Below, piece after piece: positions 19,044 to 27,743 of a stretch of 64,000 nt of DNA. The notes under the pieces were generated by a model. It was not told the origin of the DNA, did no database searches, and worked only from the letters and a program-made list of their open reading frames with translations. This DNA is from Mycobacterium sp. MYCO198283. GTDB lineage: Bacteria; Actinomycetota; Actinomycetes; Mycobacteriales; Mycobacteriaceae. Position 1 is the stretch's first letter. Each line of letters starts with the position of its first letter. The stretch is from positions 248,001 through 312,000 of the forward strand of contig NZ_JAJQJI010000003.1 of assembly GCF_021213805.1 (NCBI RefSeq), in the 5' to 3' direction. The translations under genes and the position numbers were made by a program.

Positions 19044-19739
19044 ATGGTCATGCCCGTCAGCCCCAAGCAGGTCGTCGCCGTCGCCGTGGCCGCTCCCGTG
19101 CTCGTCCTGAGCGGCTGTACCCCCAATGAACCGCCCGCCACCGCGCCCGGCACCACGCCGCCGGTGTGGACCGGATCGCCCGAGCCGGCGCCGTCGGGCG
19201 AAGCCGCGGCCGGCGGCGAGGGCGCGGAGAAGCTGACCGCGGAACTGAAGCTGGCCAACGGCACGCCGGTCGCCGAGGCGACGTTCGCGGTCACCGGCGA
19301 CTACGTGACGGTGACGGTGCAGACCACCACCTCGGGACTGCTGACGCCAGGCTTCCACGCGCTGCACGTGCACCAGGTGGGCAAGTGCGAGCCCAACTCG
19401 GTGGCACCCAGCGGCGGCGCTCCCGGCGACTTCAACTCCGCCGGCGGACATCTGCATTCGCCGGGCATGGCGCATCCGGCCAAGGGCGACCTGTCGCCGC
19501 TGCAGGTGCGCCGGGACGGCTCGGCGATGCTGGTGACCACCACCGACGCCTTCACCGCGCAGGACCTGACAGGCGGGCAGGGCGCGGCGCTGATGATCCA
19601 CGAGAAGGCCGACAACTTCGCCAACATCCCGCCGGAGAAATACCAGCAGATCAACGGTGATCCGCCGCCGGACCAGAACACCCTCGACACCGGCGACGCC
19701 GGCAAGCGGATCGCCTGCGGTGTCATCAGCGCCGGGTAG
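19044..19739 (+). CDS. sodC: Copper superoxide dismutase lipoprotein SodC
   Basis: Exported Cu superoxide dismutase, 231 residues, anchored through the lipobox LVLSGC. The copper region [11 protein letters not shown], the [16 protein letters not shown] segment and the final HEKADNFA with a terminal IACGVI (disulfide Cys) are present. The M. tuberculosis orthologue is known to work with copper and without the usual zinc. A 60-residue Pro/Ala/Gly linker follows the lipobox. ATG codons at 19044 and 19050 are both possible. Protects surface structures from host or external superoxide. Confidence 0.93.
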   Translation: MVMPVSPKQVVAVAVAAPVLVLSGCTPNEPPATAPGTTPPVWTGSPEPAPSGEAAAGGEGAEKLTAELKLANGTPVAEATFAVTGDYVTVTVQTTTSGLLTPGFHALHVHQVGKCEPNSVAPSGGAPGDFNSAGGHLHSPGMAHPAKGDLSPLQVRRDGSAMLVTTTDAFTAQDLTGGQGAALMIHEKADNFANIPPEKYQQINGDPPPDQNTLDTGDAGKRIACGVISAG

Positions 19740-20862
19740 CGCGCGACCCCGAACCAGGATCGACTTCGCCGGCTCCTACCGGCCGACCCTCGGCGTCGAA
19801 TGGGAGTTCGCGCTCGTCGACCGGCAGACGCGCGATCTGTCCAACGAGGCCACCGCCGTCATGGCCGAGCTGGCGCACAATCCGCACGTGCACCGCGAGC
19901 TGCTGCGGAACACGGTCGAAATCGTCACGGGCATCTGCGATTCGGTGCCCCAGGCGATGGACGATCTGCGGGCCACCCTGGCCGAGGTCCGTCCGGCGGT
20001 CGAGGACCGGGGGCTGGCGTTGTTCGGCGCCGGAACGCATCCGTTCGCGCGGTGGTCGGCGGCGAAGCTCACCGACGCACCCCGCTACGCCGAGCTGATC
20101 AAGCGCACGCAGTGGTGGGGCCGGCAGATGCTCATCTGGGGTGTGCACGTGCACGTCGGCGTCTCGTCGGCGCAGAAGGTCATGCCGATCATCTCGTCGC
20201 TGCTCAACCAGTATCCGCACCTGCTCGCGCTGTCGGCGTCGTCGCCGTTCTGGGACGGCGAGGACACCGGCTACGCCAGCAACCGCGCCATGATGTTCCA
20301 GCAGCTTCCCACCGCCGGGTTGCCGTTCCAATTCCGTCGCTGGTCGGAGTTCGAGGGCTTCGTCTACGACCAGAAGAAGACCGGGATCATCGACCAGATC
20401 AACGAGATCCGCTGGGACATCCGGCCTTCGCCGCAGCTTGGCACCATCGAGGTGCGGGTCTGCGACGGCGTGTCCAACCTGCGGGAGCTGAGTGCGCTCG
20501 TGGCGCTGACCCACTGCCTGGTGGTCGATCTCGACCGTCGGCTCGACGCCGGCGACGAGCTGCCGATCATGCCGCCGTGGCACGTGCAGGAGAACAAGTG
20601 GCGCGCCGCCCGCTACGGCCTCGACGCCATCATCATCCTCGACGCGCAGAGCAATGAGCGGCTGGTCACCGAGGATCTGGACGACCTGCTGACCCGGCTG
20701 CAACCGGTCGCGAAGAGCCTCGACTGCGAGGCCGAGCTGGCCGCGGTCGCCGACATCCCGCGGCGGGGGGCGTCGTACCAGCGTCAGCAGCGGGTGGCCG
20801 CCGAGCACGGCGGTGACCTGCGCGCGGTGGTCGACGCGCTGGTGGCCGAGATGGACGCCTGA
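19720..20862 (+). CDS. Carboxylate-amine ligase, YbdK/GCS2 family (Rv0433-like)
   Basis: 380 residues of the glutamate-cysteine ligase type 2 family. N-terminal [11 protein letters not shown] carries the catalytic Glu, then [30 protein letters not shown] (metal His), [15 protein letters not shown] and a TIEVRVCDG segment. YbdK proteins show weak gamma-glutamylcysteine ligase activity in vitro; the true substrate is unknown. The GTG at 19720 overlaps the sodC end by 20 bases. Coupled position after sodC and before a Lon-domain gene matches Rv0432-Rv0434. Confidence 0.88.
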   Translation: MSSAPGSARPRTRIDFAGSYRPTLGVEWEFALVDRQTRDLSNEATAVMAELAHNPHVHRELLRNTVEIVTGICDSVPQAMDDLRATLAEVRPAVEDRGLALFGAGTHPFARWSAAKLTDAPRYAELIKRTQWWGRQMLIWGVHVHVGVSSAQKVMPIISSLLNQYPHLLALSASSPFWDGEDTGYASNRAMMFQQLPTAGLPFQFRRWSEFEGFVYDQKKTGIIDQINEIRWDIRPSPQLGTIEVRVCDGVSNLRELSALVALTHCLVVDLDRRLDAGDELPIMPPWHVQENKWRAARYGLDAIIILDAQSNERLVTEDLDDLLTRLQPVAKSLDCEAELAAVADIPRRGASYQRQQRVAAEHGGDLRAVVDALVAEMDA

Positions 20863-20863
20863 C

Positions 20864-21530
20864 ATGGCGGGGGACGTGACCGGGGCGATTGCCGACGTGC
20901 TGCCGATGTTCCCGCTCGAGATGGTGCTGCTGCCCGACGACGAGCTGCCGCTGCGGATCTTCGAGCCCCGCTACGCGCGGCTGGTGGAGGACTGCCTGAC
21001 GTTTTCGGACCCGGCGTTCGGGGTGGTGTTGATCGCCGCCGGCCGCGAGGTCGGCGGCGGCGACGTGCGCTACGACGTCGGTGTGCTGGCCCGCATCGCC
21101 GACCACCAGAGCCAGGGCGACGGCCGCTACCGGCTGCAGTGCCGCATCGCGCACCGCATCCGGGTGCTCGAGTGGCTGCCCGACGACCCCCTATCCGCGC
21201 GCCCGGGTGCAGAACTGGCCCGACGAGGCCGGGCCGGGCGTCGGGGTCGACGACATCGGCGAGGTCGAGGACGCCATCATGGCGCTGTTCGAGCGCATCG
21301 CCGCCGCCCGCAACGCGCAGCTCCCGTCGCGCCTGGAGCTGCTCGGCGAGATCGAGCCCGGCGACGACGCGGGAAAGCGGTTGTTCGCGTTGGCATCCCG
21401 CGTGCCGATGGGGCAGGCCGACCGATACGCGGTGCTGGCCGCCCCCGGCGCGGTGCAGCGGCTGGCGGCGCTGCGCGAGGCCGTCGAAACCGTGAGCGCG
21501 ATGGTCGCGTTCCAGCTGGGCGCGGAGTAG
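20864..21530 (+). pseudogene. Lon N-terminal (substrate-binding) domain protein, single-base frameshift
   Basis: Orthologue of Rv0434, a free-standing Lon substrate-binding domain. The N-terminal part (LPMFPLEMVLLPDDELPLRIFE, read as LPMFPLEMVLLP plus LRIFEPRYARL) runs in the frame of ATG 20864 to the run of five C at 21187-21191. From there the conserved continuation (YPRARVQNWPDE ... FQLGAE) is in another frame and ends at TAG 21528-21530. Removing one C restores a 221-residue protein, near the usual 217. As written the gene would make a 110-residue product with a foreign tail. The homopolymer makes a sequencing error likely. Confidence 0.82.
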
Positions 21531-21553
21531 GGGTCCCGTCCGCGGCGATGCTT

Positions 21554-22387
21554 TTACAGCGTCTCGCCCGCGTCCGCGAGCAGTGTGCTGCCGGTCATGA
21601 TGGTGGACAGATCGCTGGCCGCGAAGAGGACGACACGGGCGATGTCGTCCGGAACCCCGATACGCCCGATCCGGCTCTCGAACATGACCTCCGGCTTGAT
21701 GCTGTCGACGTCGTCGACCCCGGCTTGCTGCATGGCCTCCTTCAACGCCGCCATGTTGCCCTCCGTCGGAACGAAACTCGGCGCTACGCCGAGCACCCGC
21801 ACGCCGAGGGGCGCAAGATCCACAGCGAGCGACTTCGTGAGGCCACGGGCCGCGTGTTTCGAGCTGACGTATGCCGACATCCCCGGGAACGCCACCTGGA
21901 AGCCCGCGGTCGAGATGACGTTCACGATCACGCCGCCAGATCTGTCGAAGGTCATCCGGCGTGCCGCCTCGCGGGAGCACAGGAAGACCGCGCGGGCGTT
22001 GACGGCGAAGACCCGATCCCACGTCTCGTCGGTCATCTCAAGGACCGGGGCGTTGGGGAACAGGCCGGCGTTGTTGACCCAGATGTCGAGACCGCCCAGT
22101 TCGGCAACCGCGAGGTCGGCGGCGGCGACGACGTCTGCCGTGTCCGAGACGTCCGCGCGGGTGCCGATGGCGGTCACGCCGTAGCACGCGGCGATGTCGG
22201 CGGCAGCGTCGCGCGCGGGCTGCTCGTTGATGTCGACGATGAGCACGTCCGCACCCGCCTCGGCCAATCGGGCAGCGATCGCCTTGCCCAGACCCTGGGC
22301 GCCGCCGGTGACCACCGCGCGCCGGCCTGTCAGCGACATCAGTTCGGCGATGGAAGCGCCCGAGACATCAGCGAATGGAAAAGGCAT
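21554..22387 (-). CDS. SDR-family oxidoreductase
   Basis: 277-residue short-chain dehydrogenase. NAD(P) site TGGAQGLGKAI near residue 26, an acidic residue after the second strand (LIVDINEQ) that favours NAD, NNAG (WVNNAGLF), catalytic Ser in NVISTAG, and YVSSKHA (Tyr-x-x-x-Lys). All catalytic residues are present. The ATG at 22387 is preceded by a GGAG about 8 bases upstream. It follows the large secreted propeller gene on the same strand and may belong to the same accessory block. Substrate unknown. Confidence 0.88.
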   Translation of the reverse strand: MPFPFADVSGASIAELMSLTGRRAVVTGGAQGLGKAIAARLAEAGADVLIVDINEQPARDAAADIAACYGVTAIGTRADVSDTADVVAAADLAVAELGGLDIWVNNAGLFPNAPVLEMTDETWDRVFAVNARAVFLCSREAARRMTFDRSGGVIVNVISTAGFQVAFPGMSAYVSSKHAARGLTKSLAVDLAPLGVRVLGVAPSFVPTEGNMAALKEAMQQAGVDDVDSIKPEVMFESRIGRIGVPDDIARVVLFAASDLSTIMTGSTLLADAGETL

Positions 22388-22430
22388 ATCCGAACTCCGT
22401 TCCGTCAGGACAGCTCGCCGCCATGCTGAC

Positions 22431-25295
22431 TCAAGCGCCGGTCTTCGTGGCCTCCACCTTCGCCGGGTCCGGGATCGTCTGTGTGTCCCCGTCGAGCGTC
22501 GAGGTGATGTAGCCCGACACCGACTGGGTGGGCAGCAGTGTGTAGACCGCGTTGGCGTCCAGAGACCCTCGAGTGGAACCGGTCGCGTCGGTGACATCGA
22601 TGTCGGCGACATAGGTGACGCGGGTCTGCGACGGTGCATATGTCGACGATTCGGTGCCGTTGAGAATCAGGCCGTCCTCATTGACGTAGTTGGTGTACAG
22701 CACCGTGCGAGTCGTCTGCCGCGTCGTCGGGTCGACGACGTCGCTGACCACCGCGGTCCCACCGCCGACGCCGCTGTAGGAGCCGGCAGGCGGGAGCGGT
22801 GTCGTCGCAGCGACATAGGACCCGATCTTCGGGAACCGGGGATCGTTGTCCGCCGGGTTGAAGACGGTGGTCTTGTCCCCGACCGATCCGACGCTGGTCG
22901 TGTACTTGAGGTTAGCGATGACGATGCGCGATTCCGTCGGCGCGACCCCGTGCTCGTCGCCGTTGCCCGACTCCCAGAAGGTGATCGCGGTACCGTCCGC
23001 ATTCCAGCTGGGCATGCTCCGAGAGATCCACCCGTCACCCTCGTCGACTCCGGGGGTACTCGGGTCGTCCTGGACGAAGAGCGGGATGCCGTTCTCACGG
23101 TCGAGGTCGTCCTCGATACGGACCAACCAGTTCTGGTTCGAGACGTTGCGCACCTGGCCGTCCGCGTACTGGTCGTAGACGGCCGCGCCGACGTAGAACG
23201 GCAGGAAGTTCTGCCGCTGGATGCGGGTGATCGGCGTGAGCGCCTCGAATCCGCGGGTGCTCCCGACGGCGATCCACTGCTTGTTCGGGGACATGTCGAT
23301 GTCCTCGTCGTAGTCGAGGTTGCCGGTCACCCGGGTGCCGCGGAAGGGGCTGCCCGGGTACAGCTCGTCCCCGGTCTGGCCCGAAAGGTCGACGAGGATG
23401 TCGTCGACGTTGCCGCCGTCGATCACTCCGCCCTGGATGATCACGCCCTTGCCGTCGGGGGTCCACTGCTTGGACTCGCCGGTGGGCCACACCACCCGCG
23501 CATTGGTGACGTCGTAGTGGTCACCGTTGGCCGTCAGCGCACCGACGATCGGCAGTGCCTGGAAGTTGCCGGTCTGCCCAAAGACGATGCGCGTGAACAG
23601 CACGTGGGTGCCGTCCGGCGACGGCCGCATCTCACGCTGCCGGTTCAGGATTCCGCCCGGGGGCAGGCCCGGGAAGCTGGCTCCGCCGCCATCGGGCGTG
23701 TTGACCGGGACGATCCGCGCCAGGGACCCGACGCCGCCGTACCCGGCCGGCTCGAAGACCGCATAGCGGGGACCTCGCGGATCGTCGTTCAAGAGGATGA
23801 TGATGCGTCCGGTGCCGTCGTAGAACGGCACGGGCTTCAACAGATTGGTGGTCACCGTCGTGCTGGCGCCGCAGGTGAGGCACTTAACGCTCGAGCCGTC
23901 GACGTCGTTCGCGTCGATCGAGTAGATCTCCGAACGGCCGCCGGCCGTGGGCGTGCCCGAGAAGACGATGGACTTTCCGTCCTGCGAGTATCGCGAGTTC
24001 ACGGGCTTGGTCACTCCCGCGGGCATGGTGAGGATGACGCGCTCGACCCTCGGATTGAGGACGTCGACCTCGATCTGGTTCTGCACGCTTCGGGAGCTGA
24101 ACAGGCCCAGCAGGTTGAACCCTCGGTCGGCGACCGACACGGTGAACGAATCCTCTTGCACCGCATCGTAGTCGATGTCGTCGGGCGTATACGTGAAGAC
24201 GCCGGTCGCCTCGTTGATGGTCACGGTGCCGTGCTGCGGTTGCTGGGTGATCGTGTAGGTCAGCGCATCACCCTCGGGGTCGGTGACGCCGATGTTGCCG
24301 GTGACCGTCTGACCGGTCTGCGAGAGGCTGATCGGTTGCGTGACTGCCGGCGCCTGATTGAACAGGTTCCTCCGCACGAATCCCAGGACGGCCCACAGGA
24401 CTGGGGTGAACGGTTCGCCGGTGGCGGGCGCCGGGCTGAGGAACGGATTCAAAATCGTGGTGACGATGCTGTTGAGCAGCGTCGTGAAACCCGCTATCGG
24501 ATTGGAAGCCTGAACCACCGGCGCGACAGCGGCCGAGGCCGCGGCCGCCGCCGCCGCGGTGCGCGCCTGCGAATCGGTGGGCGACGGCCGGCTGAGCAGC
24601 ACGAGCGGCGACGGGTTGTCGGTGACGGCGCCACTGCTGACGTCGAGGGAGGTGACGGATGTGCGTGCGGTGGGCAGCGACAGGATGGCGCCCTCGTCGG
24701 TGGTGCGCGCGCTGACCGCTCGCGATGCGCCCGAGTCGGACGTGGCCGAGGGGGTTGCGGCGGCCGCAGGCTGCGGCGCAGCACCGGCGGTGTCGGAGCT
24801 GGAGACGGGCACAGCGGGCGTCGCGGGCGATTCCGGAACGACCACACCGGTCCCCTCGGGAACGCTGGATTCGCTCGCCGGCGCAGCGGACGCGGCATGC
24901 TGCGGCTCCTTGGCCTCCGCTGCGGCGTCGCTGAGGTCCGAGTGCGCATCCTCTCGCGACGACGCGTCGGATGCGGCCTTATCGGTCCCCGATGACTCGG
25001 TGGACGACGAGGCGCCGCGGGTCGACGCATCGCTCGACGACGAGGCCGGAGCGTTCGACTCGGTCGAGGACGTGTTGTCTGACGTCGACTCGTTCTTGGA
25101 AGACGACGTTGACGACGTTGACGACGTTGACGACGTTGACGCCGAGGACGACGAGGAGCCGGAATCCGTCGAGTCTGCGCTCGCCAGGCCCGGCGAGGCG
25201 ACGACGAGGACGCCGATGCCCAGGGCGGCGGCCAAGGCGCCGACACGGCCGATGTAACGGCCGTAATAGGTGAGATTCGATTGCTGAAAGTCCAT
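22431..25295 (-). CDS. Large secreted Ser-rich protein with Ig/cadherin-like domain and beta-propeller
   Basis: 954 residues. N-terminal signal sequence ([21 protein letters not shown] then ASAD, about residues 14-40) of a type common in mycobacterial surface proteins. Residues 42-200 are very rich in Ser, Thr and Ala and partly made of an STS tandem repeat. Around residue 320-380 a VTDPEGDALTYTITQQP pattern marks a cadherin/Ig-like domain. The C-terminal 550 residues have repeated S-x-D-G-K/T and N-x-D-G blocks (SQDGKSIVF, SPDGTHVLF, TPDGKGVII, SPNKQWIAV, NADGTAITF) like TolB/WD40 propeller blades. No enzyme motif seen. ATG at 25295 follows GGGGGA. Confidence 0.85.
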   Translation of the reverse strand: MDFQQSNLTYYGRYIGRVGALAAALGIGVLVVASPGLASADSTDSGSSSSSASTSSTSSTSSTSSSKNESTSDNTSSTESNAPASSSSDASTRGASSSTESSGTDKAASDASSREDAHSDLSDAAAEAKEPQHAASAAPASESSVPEGTGVVVPESPATPAVPVSSSDTAGAAPQPAAAATPSATSDSGASRAVSARTTDEGAILSLPTARTSVTSLDVSSGAVTDNPSPLVLLSRPSPTDSQARTAAAAAAASAAVAPVVQASNPIAGFTTLLNSIVTTILNPFLSPAPATGEPFTPVLWAVLGFVRRNLFNQAPAVTQPISLSQTGQTVTGNIGVTDPEGDALTYTITQQPQHGTVTINEATGVFTYTPDDIDYDAVQEDSFTVSVADRGFNLLGLFSSRSVQNQIEVDVLNPRVERVILTMPAGVTKPVNSRYSQDGKSIVFSGTPTAGGRSEIYSIDANDVDGSSVKCLTCGASTTVTTNLLKPVPFYDGTGRIIILLNDDPRGPRYAVFEPAGYGGVGSLARIVPVNTPDGGGASFPGLPPGGILNRQREMRPSPDGTHVLFTRIVFGQTGNFQALPIVGALTANGDHYDVTNARVVWPTGESKQWTPDGKGVIIQGGVIDGGNVDDILVDLSGQTGDELYPGSPFRGTRVTGNLDYDEDIDMSPNKQWIAVGSTRGFEALTPITRIQRQNFLPFYVGAAVYDQYADGQVRNVSNQNWLVRIEDDLDRENGIPLFVQDDPSTPGVDEGDGWISRSMPSWNADGTAITFWESGNGDEHGVAPTESRIVIANLKYTTSVGSVGDKTTVFNPADNDPRFPKIGSYVAATTPLPPAGSYSGVGGGTAVVSDVVDPTTRQTTRTVLYTNYVNEDGLILNGTESSTYAPSQTRVTYVADIDVTDATGSTRGSLDANAVYTLLPTQSVSGYITSTLDGDTQTIPDPAKVEATKTGA
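25102..25140. repeat. 9-base tandem repeat inside the Ser-rich protein gene
   Basis: GACGACGTT is repeated four times without change (25102-25137), followed by a partial copy. On the coding strand this encodes repeated Ser-Thr-Ser triplets in the low-complexity linker. Perfect copies suggest recent slippage, so copy number may vary between isolates and alter linker length without changing the frame. Confidence 0.95.
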
Positions 25296-25350
25296 GTGAT
25301 CCCCCAGGACCGTCGGATTGGAGCGCACGGCGGGCGAAGCACTTACCGAG

Positions 25351-25370
25351 CGTCAAGTTCTGACTTGACG
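25351..25370. promoter_or_regulatory. Palindromic operator 1 (CGTCAAGT-N4-ACTTGACG)
   Basis: A perfect inverted repeat of 8-base arms around 4 bases lies in the 180-base gap between the divergent propeller gene and the TetR gene at 25476. The arms contain TTGACG, a -35-like hexamer, so a bound repressor would block a promoter. A second, very similar palindrome lies 47 bases away. Best explained as a TetR operator. Confidence 0.75.
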
Positions 25371-25416
25371 AAAGTAAAGCTGGCACTTACCGGATGTCAA
25401 GTAGTTTCTAACGTTT

Positions 25417-25436
25417 CGTCAAGCAGCGGCTTGACG
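25417..25436. promoter_or_regulatory. Palindromic operator 2 (CGTCAAGC-N4-GCTTGACG)
   Basis: Perfect 8-base arms with the same spacing as operator 1 and seven of eight arm bases shared. It ends 39 bases before the TetR ATG at 25476. A related half-site ATGTCAAGTAG lies at about 25393, inside a direct repeat of GCACTTACCG that also precedes operator 1. The paired sites suggest cooperative autoregulation by the adjacent TetR protein. Confidence 0.75.
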
Positions 25437-25475
25437 AGCGTCCAGTACGCTGGACTGAATCCGAGGAGGTGCAGC

Positions 25476-26153
25476 ATGACGTCGCTCAGAGACGACGCCG
25501 ACGCTCCCATCGACACCCGCCAGCGACTGTTGGACGTGGCAATCCGGCTGATCAGTCGGCACGGATGTGCCGGCACCTCACTGCAGATGATTGCCGACGA
25601 GCTCGGCTTCACGAAGGCGGCGATCTACTACCACTTCCGTACGCGGGATGAGCTGCTGGTAGCGCTGATGCAACCCATCCTCGGCCAGATCCGGCACGCC
25701 GTCGAGGCCGCCGAGGGTGAACCGACACCGCGTGCGCAGATGGAGTGCATGGTGCGCGGCTACGCCGAAGTCGTCGCGGCCAACAGGTCGCTAGCAGCGG
25801 TGATGGTGTTCGATTCGAGCGTTCGCCGCATCCTGCAGATGCAGGAGGAGTGGGGCGACCTCATCGAGCGCCAACTCGCCATCCTGATGCAACTGGAACC
25901 GGACGCCACGGGTTTCCTCAAGGCCACGACGCTGTTCAGCGGGCTGGCCGGGGCGGCAACCGGCGCCCCGCCCGAGGTCGATCTGCCGGAACTGATCGAG
26001 GACCTCGCCATGATCGGCCGACGGATCGTCGGGCTTCGTGCGCCGCGGCGATCCCCGCAGGCGACACGGCGGGTTGAGGAGCAGCGCAAGCCCGAGCCCT
26101 TGCCGCGGCGATGGAAAGAGGTGCTCGCCGAGCGCAGCGGGCTCCCGCAGTAG
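25476..26153 (+). CDS. TetR-family transcriptional regulator
   Basis: 225 residues. The N-terminal DNA-binding domain is textbook TetR: RQRLLDVAIRLISRHGCAGTS then IADELGFTKAAIYYHFRTRDELLVAL, with the recognition helix near residues 45-55. The C-terminal part is the ligand-binding region and has no clear family. The ATG at 25476 follows GAGGAGG by 7 bases. It is divergent from the large secreted protein gene, and two matching palindromes fill the gap, so it probably controls that gene and itself. The last bases abut the convergent P450 gene. Confidence 0.9.
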   Translation: MTSLRDDADAPIDTRQRLLDVAIRLISRHGCAGTSLQMIADELGFTKAAIYYHFRTRDELLVALMQPILGQIRHAVEAAEGEPTPRAQMECMVRGYAEVVAANRSLAAVMVFDSSVRRILQMQEEWGDLIERQLAILMQLEPDATGFLKATTLFSGLAGAATGAPPEVDLPELIEDLAMIGRRIVGLRAPRRSPQATRRVEEQRKPEPLPRRWKEVLAERSGLPQ

Positions 26154-27434
26154 TCACGATGACGGCGTGAATTCGATGTGCAGTTCGGTGAGTCCCCGGA
26201 GCAGGAACGTCGGTTCGTAGCGATAGGTGCGCTGTCCGTGGGGGCCGTGTTTGGCGTCACTGATACGGATCTCGCGCATCCGGTCGAGGAGACGGTTGAC
26301 GGTGACGCGGCCCTCCACCCGCGCGAGCGGGGCGCCGGCGCACGTGTGGATGCCTCGACCGAACGCGATGTGTTCCCGCACGTTCTTGCGATCGACGCGG
26401 AACTCATCCGGGGACTCGAACTTCCGGGGATCGCGGTTGGCTGCTCCGAGGCAGAGCATCAGCACCGTGCCCGCCTTGATCGGCACGCCCCCGAGCGTGG
26501 TGGACCTGCGCGCCAGTCGAAAGTCCACCTTGGTCGGACTCTCCAGCCGCAGGCACTCTTCGATGAACGGACCGATCAGCTTCCGGTCCCTCCGCAGCGT
26601 CTCCTGCAGCTCCGGATCGTCGCCCAGCACCTGAACCGCTGAGCTCAGGAGCTTCGTCACGGTCTCCTGGCCGGCCGCGAAGAGGAAGGTTGCGGGCCGG
26701 ACGACTTCCAGCACGGGCGGGACGGACCCGTCCGGGTAGGTGGCGGTGGCCAGGCCGGTGAGGACGTCCTCCCGTGGGTGTTCACGGCGATCACTGATGT
26801 ACCCGCTGAATAAGGCGTCGAGGTACTGGAGCGGATTGCTGCCGACCGGCTCGTGGTCGAGGGACCCCACCCTGGCGCCGGGTGCATTGCCGGCGCCCAG
26901 GTTGCGGCGGATCTCGGGTCGGTCCTCCTCGGGCACACCGAGCAGGTCGGCGATCGCCAGGGTGGCGAAAGGCTTCCCGTACTCGCCGAGGAACTCGCAC
27001 CGGCCGTTGGCGATGAATTCGTCAAGCTGCCGGTCGGCAAGCGACCAGATGTAATCCTCGTTCTCCTGCAGGCGTCGCGGTGTGAGCAGGCGGCTCAACA
27101 ACGAGCGCGCCTTCTCGTGCTCCGGAGGGTCCATGACGACCATGTGCTCGAAGATCGGGAACTGATGACGGTGGGCTTCGATGAGGTCGCCGATGTCGTC
27201 ACCAACGGGTGTGAACGGCAACGGCGGGAAGGGTCCGCCGATCGCATTGACCGCGGAGAAGCACTCGATGTCCTTGAACGCCGCCTGCACTTCCTGGTAG
27301 CCGGTGACCGCCACGACGCCCCAATGCGGTTCGCGCACAACGGGACCCGCATCGCGCAGCGATCTCCAATAGTCGTACGGGTCCTGCGCCACGTCGGCGT
27401 TGGTGAAGTAGTCGATGTCGGCGAGTTCGGCCAT
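26154..27434 (-). CDS. Cytochrome P450
   Basis: Heme monooxygenase of about 426 residues. Key sites: FAAGQETVT in helix I (oxygen activation; the Asp/Glu-Thr pair is present), EECLRLESP (Glu-x-x-Arg), and the heme-binding loop FGRGIHTCAGAPLAR with the Cys ligand. The preceding gene encodes a 3Fe-4S ferredoxin, the usual electron donor for mycobacterial P450s. A GTG at 27482 that overlaps the ferredoxin stop by 4 bases would add 16 residues; ATG 27434 has an AAAGG 10 bases upstream. The substrate cannot be assigned. Its neighbours (two SDRs, two TetR regulators) suggest oxidation of an alcohol or hydrophobic compound. Confidence 0.92.
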   Translation of the reverse strand: MAELADIDYFTNADVAQDPYDYWRSLRDAGPVVREPHWGVVAVTGYQEVQAAFKDIECFSAVNAIGGPFPPLPFTPVGDDIGDLIEAHRHQFPIFEHMVVMDPPEHEKARSLLSRLLTPRRLQENEDYIWSLADRQLDEFIANGRCEFLGEYGKPFATLAIADLLGVPEEDRPEIRRNLGAGNAPGARVGSLDHEPVGSNPLQYLDALFSGYISDRREHPREDVLTGLATATYPDGSVPPVLEVVRPATFLFAAGQETVTKLLSSAVQVLGDDPELQETLRRDRKLIGPFIEECLRLESPTKVDFRLARRSTTLGGVPIKAGTVLMLCLGAANRDPRKFESPDEFRVDRKNVREHIAFGRGIHTCAGAPLARVEGRVTVNRLLDRMREIRISDAKHGPHGQRTYRYEPTFLLRGLTELHIEFTPSS

Positions 27435-27478
27435 CTCGGCTGAGCCTTTCGGGATTTCGGCGGTGTCTCGGGAGTGGT

Positions 27479-27679
27479 TCACTCGCCGATCCAGCTGATC
27501 GCCTGGCGGGGACAGGCGGAGACCGCAGCGTCGACGTCGTTGACGTCGTCTCCGTCGGGCTGCTTTTCGACGGTGGCGACGTCACCGGTGAGGTCGAAGA
27601 CGTCGGGCGCCAGTTCGACGCACAGCGCGTGGGCTTCACACAGCCGCCGATCGACCTGTATCGAGCGGTGTAGCGCCAT
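27479..27679 (-). CDS. 3Fe-4S ferredoxin
   Basis: 66-residue electron carrier. It has the pattern Cys-x-x-His-x-x-Cys (CEAHALC), with His in place of the second Cys of a 4Fe-4S set, and a final CPRQAI. That leaves three Cys and fits a 3Fe-4S cluster, as in P450-linked ferredoxins of mycobacteria. It lies directly upstream of the P450 gene on the same strand. The ATG at 27679 is 8 bases after AGGAG; another ATG at 27685 is too close to it. The promoter region holds a palindrome shared with the SDR gene at 28468. Confidence 0.92.
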   Translation of the reverse strand: MALHRSIQVDRRLCEAHALCVELAPDVFDLTGDVATVEKQPDGDDVNDVDAAVSACPRQAISWIGE

Positions 27680-27686
27680 TGTCATG

Positions 27687-27702
27687 CTCCTGATCGATCG
27701 AC
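27687..27702. promoter_or_regulatory. Shared palindromic motif, copy 1 (ferredoxin/TetR gap)
   Basis: CTCCTGATCGATCGAC, centred on the self-complementary TCGATCGA, lies between the divergent ferredoxin and TetR genes. An identical 16-base copy lies at 28426-28441 in front of the SDR gene. The copy here overlaps the ferredoxin Shine-Dalgarno complement (CTCCT). Likely operator for the TetR protein encoded between the two copies. Confidence 0.7.
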
Positions 27703-27743
27703 CAGCTGTTAGGGTGCCGTATGAGTACCACGCACATTGCCGA

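Noticed and set aside
22194..24995. 933-residue open frame on the plus strand
   Set aside because: Low-complexity Arg/Val/Asp-rich product opposite the secreted propeller protein, which has a signal peptide and domain motifs. High-GC shadow.
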